Shown piece by piece: positions 47,359 through 54,435 of a stretch of DNA of 64,000 nt. The position numbers were made by a program, and so were the translations under genes. The notes below the pieces were generated by a model, which was not told the origin of the DNA, searched no databases, and worked only from the letters and a program-made list of their open reading frames with translations. The stretch's first letter is position 1. Each line of letters opens with the position of its first letter. Source of the stretch: Xenococcus sp. PCC 7305 (GTDB lineage Bacteria; Cyanobacteriota; Cyanobacteriia; Cyanobacteriales; Xenococcaceae); assembly GCF_000332055.1 (NCBI RefSeq), contig NZ_ALVZ01000223.1, positions 1 to 64,000 of the forward strand, read 5' to 3'.

Positions 47359-48164
47359 AAAAAATCAAGTACTACTTGAGATACTTGGTCAGGAATTTGG
47401 TTCATCATACAAATCGTGCCCTCTGGCAGTTCAACCTCCTGGCTATTGGCGATCGCCTTAGCGACAAAATGACGGTTTTCCGCTTTAGCTAAACCCAATC
47501 TTTCAAACTCTTGCACATCATCCATACCCCAAAGAATCAGTGTCGGACATTTGATCATGCCCAAGCGTTCTTCAGCTTCTAGGCAATAATGACCCACTGC
47601 CCAAACTGCATACAAAGGATGACCAAATCCCTTCATATCATCTAAAACCCAACGATGATTTAATTCCGCAGAGCCGACATATCGCGATCGCGCTTGCCAT
47701 CTTTTCATAAGATGGGAACCATCTTCTTCTATTTTGAACCCGATATCGAATAATTCAAAAAGCTTGGCTTGGCCTTCTTTTTCAAAACCCGCGACATTGC
47801 CCAAAATAAGCTTGTCCACGCGATCGCCATAGGCGGCAGCGACTTCGGTTGCCACAAAAGCTCCCGTATGATTGCCTAAAATACTGGTTTTTTCAATACC
47901 TAATTCATCTAAAAGAGCAATCACTGTTTTGGCATAGTCGGCAATATTATACATTCTGGGTGGTTTGTCCGAATCACCAAATCCCATCAGATCCATTGCT
48001 ATGACTTGTCTATGTTGGGCAAGAATGGGCATTAACTCACGATATTCATCACTACTACGGGGGTTCATATGTAGTAAAAGCAATGGCTTCCCATCACCAC
48101 CGATGCGATAGAGAATCTGACCATCATCTGTATCCAAAAAAGCTCTCTTAATTTGTTGTATCAT
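47346..48164 (-). CDS. Alpha/beta-hydrolase-fold protein A, nucleophile and His missing
   Basis: 272 residues, full-length alpha/beta hydrolase fold: LLLLHMNPRSSDEYRELMP (oxyanion region), VIAMDLMGFGDSDKPP, and the cap region. At the nucleophile elbow the sequence is LGNHTG, with His99 where Ser, Asp or Cys belongs. At the expected catalytic-His position, PEGTICMMNQIP has Thr250. An acidic loop remains (LILWGMDD, Asp215/216). Either it uses another mechanism, such as a lyase or isomerase, or it only binds ligand. It is the last gene of the likely operon 50462-47346. A close paralogue is two genes away. Confidence 0.9.
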   Translation of the reverse strand: MIQQIKRAFLDTDDGQILYRIGGDGKPLLLLHMNPRSSDEYRELMPILAQHRQVIAMDLMGFGDSDKPPRMYNIADYAKTVIALLDELGIEKTSILGNHTGAFVATEVAAAYGDRVDKLILGNVAGFEKEGQAKLFELFDIGFKIEEDGSHLMKRWQARSRYVGSAELNHRWVLDDMKGFGHPLYAVWAVGHYCLEAEERLGMIKCPTLILWGMDDVQEFERLGLAKAENRHFVAKAIANSQEVELPEGTICMMNQIPDQVSQVVLDFLGNG

Positions 48165-48203
48165 CTATCATTAAACATTTATTATTTACTATCAAATACT
48201 TTT

Positions 48204-49124
48204 CTAGACTAGTGCTGTGGCTCTGGTAGGTAATTGAGATCGCTGTGGTAGTTGTAAGATCTCTCTTGTTTGGGCTGGAGTTGCAACTTCGCGATTAAGA
48301 GTATGTGCCATTTGGGCAATCTTTTCGACTAATTCCCCGTGGTGAGGTTTCCCAAATCGGGAATAATGGTGATCCCCCAAACCAATTGCTACATGTCCGC
48401 CAAGTGCGATCGCCCAGGATGCTACTCGCATCACATCACCATTCCAACAAAGGACCAACCACTGATTATCTTTGGGCACTTCTGCAATGAAAGCCTGTAG
48501 TCCAGCGATCGTTGGAGCTGCTCCAGATGGCATAACTTCTCCAGTAAACACAAATTCCCACAATGTATTTTGCGGTAAAAGCCCCATTTCTTGAAAACAG
48601 CGAGCGGTTCGCATTTGGCCGACATCCCAACAAACTGAGGATACATATACATTATGCTTTTTGAACACTTCTAAAACAGCCTTTAAGTTCTCCCGACTAT
48701 TGACATAAACTTGATCGTAGCTATTAAACTGTTTTGTTATAGGATTCCAGAAATCGACATTAAGAGAACCAAAATCTACTGGGGCCATATCCACCCGTAG
48801 CACTGGATCATCATTTACGGCTAAGATATGTCGCACTCGATCCTCAATCTGGTTTTGAGTAATATAGCCGAGAGTCGGATGGATTAATAAATCCGTTTGC
48901 TCACGAATCCCCTGGATCACTTCCAGATAAAGTTCCACATCATTGCGAGGTTTTCCCGTCTGAGGATCTCGTCCATGCCAATGAAAGATGGATGCTCCGG
49001 CTTTCCAGGCAAGAACTGCTTCTCTGATAATTTCCTTGGGGCTGTAAGGTAGTGCAGTATTGTCACCCCTCATAGCTATTTCGTTACAGCGGCACTCGAT
49101 AATCAGTGGTAATTCCTTATGCAT
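48204..49124 (-). CDS. BKACE (DUF849) beta-keto acid cleavage enzyme-like protein
   Basis: 306 residues, TIM barrel. Known members (e.g. Kce of lysine fermentation) condense a beta-keto acid with acetyl-CoA to give acetoacetate and an acyl-CoA. Two zinc histidines are present in FHWHGRD (His48, His50). The third ligand, Glu in the family motif GLEDN, is replaced: the segment reads IGLGDHHY with Gly250, Asp251, His252. The HPTLG motif stands for the usual TTGG-type loop. So metal binding or reaction may differ from characterised BKACEs. It sits between two hydrolase-fold paralogues, 10 bases after one and 39 before the other. Confidence 0.9.
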   Translation of the reverse strand: MHKELPLIIECRCNEIAMRGDNTALPYSPKEIIREAVLAWKAGASIFHWHGRDPQTGKPRNDVELYLEVIQGIREQTDLLIHPTLGYITQNQIEDRVRHILAVNDDPVLRVDMAPVDFGSLNVDFWNPITKQFNSYDQVYVNSRENLKAVLEVFKKHNVYVSSVCWDVGQMRTARCFQEMGLLPQNTLWEFVFTGEVMPSGAAPTIAGLQAFIAEVPKDNQWLVLCWNGDVMRVASWAIALGGHVAIGLGDHHYSRFGKPHHGELVEKIAQMAHTLNREVATPAQTREILQLPQRSQLPTRATALV

Positions 49125-49134
49125 TTTCTTCCTC

Positions 49135-49953
49135 CTAATGATCTTCCAGAAACTTACTAACTATTTGAGAGATTTCTTCCGGCTTCTGATTCATCATCCA
49201 CAGGGTTCCACCTTCTAGTTCAACTCTTTTGCAATGGAGAATAGCTTCCGAGAGCCAATGTTGATTTTCCGCCTTGGCTAAACCAGCTTTTTCTAAAGGT
49301 TCTAAGCCCTTTTCTCCCGCTAGAATCAAAGTTGGACATTGAACCAAACGAAATCTTTCGGTCGCAGTAGGACAATAGTTAGCTACCGCCAAACCAGTGT
49401 AGATAGTAGAACCAAAACATTTTAAATCTTCGATCACACAACGATGATTTAACTCACCTTTGCCAACATAATTGACCCGAGCAAGCCATCTTTGCATTAG
49501 ATGGGAACCATCTTCTTGAATTTGAAATCCTTGGGTATATCTTTGGGCAATTTTGTCAGTTTCTTCTTTATCAAATCCATGGACATTGCAAAGAATAAGT
49601 TTTTCTACTCGCTCTGGATAGGCTGCGGCAACTTCTCCTGCGATATAACCACCTGTGAGACTGCCAAGGATACTACTGGTTTGAATTCCTAAATGATCCC
49701 AAAGTGCAATTACTGTTTTGGCATAATCTGCAACCGAATAGATTCTCGGTGGCTTATCAGAATCACCTAACCCTATTAAATCCATGGCAATGACCTGGCG
49801 ATTCTGAGCCAAGATTGGCATAATTTCCCGAAATTCATCACTGCTACGGGGAGTCATATGCAATAACAATAAAGGTTCGCCCTCACCAACAATTCGATAA
49901 AGAATCTGACCATCTTCTGTATCTAAAAAGGCTCTCTTGATACTTTGATTCAT
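49135..49953 (-). CDS. Alpha/beta-hydrolase-fold protein B, catalytic triad missing
   Basis: 272 residues, the same length as its paralogue A and clearly similar along its whole length (AFLDTEDGQILYRI, SDKPPRIYSVADYAKTVIAL). The elbow is LGSLTG, with Leu99 in place of the nucleophile; the acid loop is LILAGEKG, lacking the Asp; and Thr250 in EGGTLWMMNQKP replaces the catalytic His. No triad residue remains, more extreme than in A. The retained fold and the matching GGT-x-x-MMNQ block suggest selection for a binding or other catalytic task. Second gene of the operon, 62 bases after the lipocalin-like gene. Confidence 0.88.
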   Translation of the reverse strand: MNQSIKRAFLDTEDGQILYRIVGEGEPLLLLHMTPRSSDEFREIMPILAQNRQVIAMDLIGLGDSDKPPRIYSVADYAKTVIALWDHLGIQTSSILGSLTGGYIAGEVAAAYPERVEKLILCNVHGFDKEETDKIAQRYTQGFQIQEDGSHLMQRWLARVNYVGKGELNHRCVIEDLKCFGSTIYTGLAVANYCPTATERFRLVQCPTLILAGEKGLEPLEKAGLAKAENQHWLSEAILHCKRVELEGGTLWMMNQKPEEISQIVSKFLEDH

Positions 49954-49978
49954 CTGATTCTCTCTAGTTCATACAATT

Positions 49979-50013
49979 AAACCTAAAACCTAACCCCTAA
50001 AACCTAAAATCTA
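49979..50013. repeat. Heptanucleotide repeat (AACCTAA)
   Basis: Five 7-base units (AACCTAA, AACCTAA, CCCCTAA, AACCTAA, AATCTAA) in the 62-base space between two genes of one presumed operon. It may lower expression of the genes behind it. Confidence 0.85.
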
Positions 50014-50015
50014 AT

Positions 50016-50462
50016 TTAAGGCTTACGCTCTTCTTTAATTAAAGTTCTTTGATAGATTTCACCATTCTTGAACCAATGCCAGGTACGGGCGCGATGATTA
50101 TTGCAAGCACTGAGATGGATCATTTCGTAGATGTATGCATCGGCGATATCTTTGTAACTAAAGTAAAGGATGATGATCTTGTCGTCAGCTTCCCAAGCCT
50201 TCCCTTCAATGCGTTCAGTATCAAATAAAAGGGTCTTGTCCTTATAGATTCCTGGGAATTGATATTCTTGATATTTGCCATCAGCCCAGGTATAGCGGTT
50301 GGTTTGAAAGTAGGGATATTCCGCATTTTCCGGGAACTCACAGGTTAGATGGGATTTGTTGGTATCGAGGATTTTTCCCTCATTGTCAACCGTTGTATAA
50401 GTACCAATCCAGTCCCCTTCATGTCGGGTGAGCGCGGGCATTTCATCTCTAATATTAGACAT
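50016..50462 (-). CDS. Lipocalin-like (DUF3598-type) small protein
   Basis: 148 residues, no signal peptide. The opening LTRHEGDWIGTYTTVDNEG and the run of amphipathic strands with aromatic residues (YPYFQTNRYTWADGKYQEYQFPG, IIILYFSYKDIADAYIYEMIHLS, RARTWHWFKNGE) fit a calycin barrel like those in DUF3598 proteins of cyanobacteria. Such barrels bind small hydrophobic molecules, and some isomerise or cyclise them. It is the first gene of the likely operon leading to BKACE. ATG 50462 with GGAGGAATT upstream, a good ribosome site. Confidence 0.75.
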   Translation of the reverse strand: MSNIRDEMPALTRHEGDWIGTYTTVDNEGKILDTNKSHLTCEFPENAEYPYFQTNRYTWADGKYQEYQFPGIYKDKTLLFDTERIEGKAWEADDKIIILYFSYKDIADAYIYEMIHLSACNNHRARTWHWFKNGEIYQRTLIKEERKP

Positions 50463-50608
50463 GGGAATTCCTCCAAATGCTTATTTGCAATAAGTTTAAG
50501 TCAAATCTTGGGGAATTTCCGTTAAATCTTAACTATTATGAAATATTTCAAGCCGCGATCATATTTCTCTTAATGCCGCAATATCTTATTCTCAAATATT
50601 TTGAAACG

Positions 50609-51304
50609 TTAGCTTAGAAGAAAATCTGTAGCATCTAAATCAGCAACATCAGTATTTTCTACTGCGGCAATAAATTCGTTAAAGCCATCTTGAGTAAATC
50701 TAATCTGAGTTGTGCTGCCATTCTGAACGAAGGTTAAATCTTCAAAAGTTAGATTGGTGCCCAAGGCAAATTTATCTTCTCCATCAACATAATCTTTAAT
50801 GCGATCGGTATTGCCGCCACGAGAAATGTTAAAGGTATCATTGCCTGCACCACCAAAAAGAGTATCTAGTCCCTTGCCACCAGAGAGATTATCATCACCA
50901 TTCTGCCCGAAAATCAGGTCATTGCCAGCCCCACCGACAAGAAAATCATTATTGGCTCCACCAAATAAAGTATCGGAACCATCACCACCATTTAAGCTGT
51001 CATTACCATTATTGCCTAATATGCGGTCATCCCCAAAGCCACCTTCGACCGTGTCGTCGTCTGCTTGACCCCATAAGGTATCGTTGCCATTGTCCCCAAA
51101 AATGAGATCGCTACCATTATTGCCGAAAAGATTATCATTGCCATCTCTGCCATTGATCGTATCGTCACCCAAACGACCTCTAACTGTATCGTTACCAGCC
51201 AAAGCAAAAATATTATCAGGATTTAAACTGCCTTCAATCGAATCATTGCCTATTGTCCCGACATTGTTAAAGTTAGATAGAATGTCGCTACCGCCGAATA
51301 TCAC
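50609..51304 (-). CDS. RTX-type calcium-binding repeat ORF, remnant of a larger gene
   Basis: 231 residues from GTG 51304. About ten nonapeptides of the GGxGxDxLx type (e.g. GNNGNDSLNGGDGSDTLFGG) form a calcium-binding beta-roll, followed by a C-terminal block ending DATDFLLS as in secreted RTX proteins. The opening MIFGGSDILSNFNNVG is the tail of an FG-GAP repeat, continuing in another frame upstream, so this frame is probably the 3' part of a broken FG-GAP/RTX gene rather than a complete gene. No type I secretion gene is nearby. Confidence 0.7.
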   Translation of the reverse strand: MIFGGSDILSNFNNVGTIGNDSIEGSLNPDNIFALAGNDTVRGRLGDDTINGRDGNDNLFGNNGSDLIFGDNGNDTLWGQADDDTVEGGFGDDRILGNNGNDSLNGGDGSDTLFGGANNDFLVGGAGNDLIFGQNGDDNLSGGKGLDTLFGGAGNDTFNISRGGNTDRIKDYVDGEDKFALGTNLTFEDLTFVQNGSTTQIRFTQDGFNEFIAAVENTDVADLDATDFLLS

Positions 51305-51752
51305 ACAAGAGCAGATACTTCTAAACTTCCACCACTTCCTACATTACTGCCGCCAAATACCACATAACTTTGCCCTTGTCCGCCATTCCCTGCAAGCTTT
51401 GCACCAACAATGATGTTATCAATACCATCATCATTAACATCTCCGGCATTACTTACGGAAATACCTAACAAGTCAAAATCATCAATCCCATCATTAATAA
51501 CAAAGCCATTACTTCCATCAAGAGCAGATAGTTATAAGCTGCCCTCACTGCCAACATCACTGCCGCCAAATACTAAATAACTTTCATCTGCACGTGGTGC
51601 GCCAATAAAATAATAAGATCATCGATACCATCACGATTAATATCCCCAGCATTACTTACTGAATTACCTGAACGGTCACTCTCATCAAGACCATTAACTA
51701 CAAAACCATTAGCACCATCAAGATCAGCTAAGTTTATTGCCACTGGATTCAT
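51305..51752 (-). pseudogene. FG-GAP repeat remnant, 5' part of the broken RTX gene
   Basis: From ATG 51752 the minus strand reads MNPVAINLADLDGANGFVVN, then NAGDINRDGIDDLII, typical integrin-like FG-GAP repeats with a DxDGxxD calcium site. The frame is lost near 51605 by an apparent one-base deletion. The next frame continues with GAPRADESYLVFGGSDVG, meets a TAA at 51534-51532, carries on with LSALDGSNGFVINDGIDDFD and YVVFGGSNVGSGGSLEVSAL, then shifts again near 51303 to join the RTX frame. Two frame breaks and one stop show decay. Confidence 0.85.
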
Positions 51753-51797
51753 AGTCTTTCTCTTTAAAATATTAAGAGAAAAAACAAGAATATTGCC

Positions 51798-52790
51798 TTA
51801 TTGCTTATTACTCAAACTTGGCACGACAATAATTTTCCCCATAACGCCTCGCTGTTCTATAGTTAATAACGCCTCGGCAATTCCTTCTAACCCAACCACC
51901 TGATCGATCGCAGGTTGAATTTTTCTCTCGGCAACTGCTGGCAATACAAGATCTCTTAAGGTGGCTAAACTTGCTTGGTAATATTCGTTGTACCAAAGGG
52001 CAATGCCATAGAGCTGGACATTGCGCCCAATTACTTTAATCAGAGGAATAGTCGCTTCTATGCCAGTTACATAACCATAGGAGACAATACGACCATGATT
52101 TGCGATCGCATCTAGACAATGGGGCAAGGTAACTTTTCCACCGCCATCTAAGGCCACATTCACTCCTGCATCATTTGTGATTCTTTTCACTTCGGCAACG
52201 ACATCGGTTTGACTATAATCAAATGCCTCTGCTGCGCCTAATTCCTTCAAGCATGCTACTTTAGCTGTACTTCCCGCCGTCGCGATCGCTTTGGCACCCA
52301 AAAGCTTCACCAGTTGTAATGCTGCTGTGCCCACGCCACCACTACCCGGATGGATCAAGACCCATTCTCCAGGCTGGACTTGTGCTTTATGAATCAGTGC
52401 CATGCTCGCGGTTAAATAGGCGATCGGTAAACTAGCTGCGACTTCAAAAGAAATGGCATCTGGAAGTACTAATAATTCTTCGGTTGGGGCGATCGCATAT
52501 TCGGCAAAAGCGCCGCTAACATGTCCTACTACTCGCATCCCAGGGCAAAATTCTGTAACGCCATCACCCACAGCATCAACTATTCCCGCTGCTTCCTGAC
52601 CAAGAATATGGGGCAATCCCAGATGACCATAACCTTTATATTTGCCATAGGTTGATTGCAAGTCAGAGTTATTCATTCCCGCAGCTTTCACTATAATTCT
52701 TACTTCCCCTGCACCTGGGTTCGGAAGTTCTATTTCGTCAACCTGCACCGAAGCAGGGTCGCCATATTCGTGGATTCTTGCTGCTTTCAT
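51798..52790 (-). CDS. Quinone oxidoreductase-like MDR protein
   Basis: 330 residues. GroES-like N-terminal half (PGAGEVRIIVKAAGMNNSDLQSTYGKYKG, LPHILGQEAAGIVDAVGDGV) and Rossmann half with LIHPGSGGVGTAALQLVKLLGAKAIATAGS. It lacks the zinc cysteines, so it is likely an NADPH-dependent quinone or enone reductase. It shares the family but not close similarity with the 45.9-46.9 kb enzyme. It may belong with the operon downstream, but the decayed RTX gene lies between. Confidence 0.9.
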   Translation of the reverse strand: MKAARIHEYGDPASVQVDEIELPNPGAGEVRIIVKAAGMNNSDLQSTYGKYKGYGHLGLPHILGQEAAGIVDAVGDGVTEFCPGMRVVGHVSGAFAEYAIAPTEELLVLPDAISFEVAASLPIAYLTASMALIHKAQVQPGEWVLIHPGSGGVGTAALQLVKLLGAKAIATAGSTAKVACLKELGAAEAFDYSQTDVVAEVKRITNDAGVNVALDGGGKVTLPHCLDAIANHGRIVSYGYVTGIEATIPLIKVIGRNVQLYGIALWYNEYYQASLATLRDLVLPAVAERKIQPAIDQVVGLEGIAEALLTIEQRGVMGKIIVVPSLSNKQ

Positions 52791-52865
52791 GGAAGTTTTG
52801 TCCTCATGGTTTACATAGAGACTAAAATATTAGCCTACATGACTTAGCAATTGATATTGCTATAT

Positions 52866-52995
52866 AAACCGCGTCCATATTGAGAACTGGAGTTTTGAAA
52901 TAAAGTTATAGAGGCCTCAAACCCTGTTCCCCATTCCCTATTCCCTGTTCCCGAAACAATGACAAAAACTACGGGTTTCAAACTAGACGCGGTTT
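52866..52995. repeat. Foldback element with 10-base inverted repeats and a 7-base array
   Basis: AAACCGCGTC (52866-52875) is perfectly complementary to GACGCGGTTT (52986-52995). An inner imperfect pair follows (AGTTTTGAAA near 52891 and TTTCAAACT near 52977). Between them lies the heptamer array CCCTGTT/CCCCATT/CCCTATT/CCCTGTT at 52922-52953. It has the same plan as the element at 358-588: inverted ends around a 7-base-period array. It sits in the gap between two divergent genes. Confidence 0.65.
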
Positions 52996-53085
52996 AAAAA
53001 AAATTGAATCCAAATTTCCAGTGACTCCGTATTCATATTTAGTAGTGATTCATACAAAGCGATTATCAATACTTTTAATAAGAGC

Positions 53086-53691
53086 GTGATAAAAACAGAG
53101 CGTGATTTATTTCAGGTGAATAATACTGAAGGAGAACAGACAACAGATGAAGCAATTTTTGCCGATTTTATTCGGGGTGATTCGGCAGCTTTAGGCATCT
53201 TATATGATCGCTATGGGTTATTGGTTTATCGTTTGATTTATCGGATGTTAAAAAATAATTCAGAAGCAGAGGATCTAACGCAAGAAATTTTTCTGACTCT
53301 TCAGGAGAAGCCCAACTATAATCCACAACGAGGTTCTTTTTATACCTATTTAATGATGCTAACTAGATCAAGAACCATAGATAAAATACGTTCTAAAAAA
53401 TCCCAAGGTAATTTATTACATAATCTTGGTAAGATAAAGGATCTAATTGGCAAGGAAAATAAGGCTAATCCTATAGATATTGCCTCGACGGAAGAGCGAG
53501 AAATTCAAGTTAAAAATGCTCTGCAATATTTATCTGATAATCAAAGAAAAATTTTGGAACTATCTTATTATGAAGGCCTTAGTCAATCGGAAATTTCTGA
53601 GATACTAGAAATACCCTTAGGAACTGTCAAAACCCATAGTCGTCGGGGACTAATAATACTTAGAAAAAACTTACAAAATTTGATCACTTAA
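53086..53691 (+). CDS. ECF sigma factor, SigK-like
   Basis: 201 residues from GTG 53086 with AAGAG upstream. Region 2 is in FIRGDSAALGILYDRYGLLVYRLIYRML and AEDLTQEIFLTLQ, region 4 in LSDNQRKILELSYYEGLSQSEISEIL and IPLGTVKTHSRRGLIILRKNL. It is followed four bases later by an RskA-type anti-sigma gene, the standard SigK/RskA pair that responds to redox or envelope signals. It differs clearly from the ECF factor at 16.2 kb. Confidence 0.94.
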   Translation: MIKTERDLFQVNNTEGEQTTDEAIFADFIRGDSAALGILYDRYGLLVYRLIYRMLKNNSEAEDLTQEIFLTLQEKPNYNPQRGSFYTYLMMLTRSRTIDKIRSKKSQGNLLHNLGKIKDLIGKENKANPIDIASTEEREIQVKNALQYLSDNQRKILELSYYEGLSQSEISEILEIPLGTVKTHSRRGLIILRKNLQNLIT

Positions 53692-53694
53692 AAA

Positions 53695-54435
53695 ATGGCA
53701 AATAATTATGAATCTTACAACTTAGAAGAGATTTTAGCCGGCTATGTTCTCGGTAATTTGGACGAAAAAGAATTGACTTGGCTAAATAAAAAATTAGTTG
53801 CTAACCCTCAAATTCAGCAGCAAATTGATGAATTATCGGCAACTTTAACTTTGATGCCCTATAGCTTACCGCAAAATAATCCTAGCTCTGATTTGCGTGG
53901 TAGAATTTGTGATTCAATTGCTCAAAAAAATCAAGTAAAATATCCTAATTTTCCAAAACTCAATCCTATGGCCTGGGTAATTAGTGGTATTGCTGTGGTC
54001 AGTACATTATTATTGGGGGTTGATAATTATAGTTTACGCCAAAAACTAGCTAATAATAATCAATTACATCAACAACAAGAATTAATTGGCCTGCTGCGTC
54101 AACCTCATAATCGTTTAGTTTCTCTTCAAGGATTAGAGGAATTACCAAAAGCATCGGGAAGTTTGTTTATTGCTCCACAGCAAAAGAAAGCTGTTTTAGC
54201 TCTCCAAAATTTGGCACCTTTATCCGGAAAGAAAGTATATCGCCTCTGGGCCGTATCTCCAGAAAAAACAACTGGCTGTGCAAATTTTACTCCCGATGAA
54301 GAAGGAATTGTTCATTTGGAATTATCGAATAATGCTTTAAAAAATGCTAACGCCATTTTGATTACCATCGAGCCGGAAGCTGATACTAAACAACCCCAAG
54401 GTAACACCATTATGAATGGCTATTTTTCCCTATGA
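53695..54435 (+). CDS. RskA-type anti-sigma factor
   Basis: 246 residues. N-terminal anti-sigma domain (YNLEEILAGYVLGNLDEKELTWLNKKLVANPQIQQQIDEL), one membrane helix at about 98-116 (PMAWVISGIAVVSTLLLGVD), then a periplasmic RskA domain: AVLALQNLAPLSGKKVYRLWAVSPEKTTGCANFTPDEEG and ILITIEPEADTKQPQGNTIMNGYFSL. It binds the sigma factor encoded just upstream. Its last four bases overlap the next start (ATGA), so the oxidoreductase is translationally coupled. Confidence 0.93.
   Translation: MANNYESYNLEEILAGYVLGNLDEKELTWLNKKLVANPQIQQQIDELSATLTLMPYSLPQNNPSSDLRGRICDSIAQKNQVKYPNFPKLNPMAWVISGIAVVSTLLLGVDNYSLRQKLANNNQLHQQQELIGLLRQPHNRLVSLQGLEELPKASGSLFIAPQQKKAVLALQNLAPLSGKKVYRLWAVSPEKTTGCANFTPDEEGIVHLELSNNALKNANAILITIEPEADTKQPQGNTIMNGYFSL

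Noticed and set aside
50799-51413. Pro/Ser/Leu-rich plus-strand frames opposite the RTX repeats
   Set aside because: Repetitive antisense of GGxGxD repeats gives long frames of this composition; no ribosome sites or homology.
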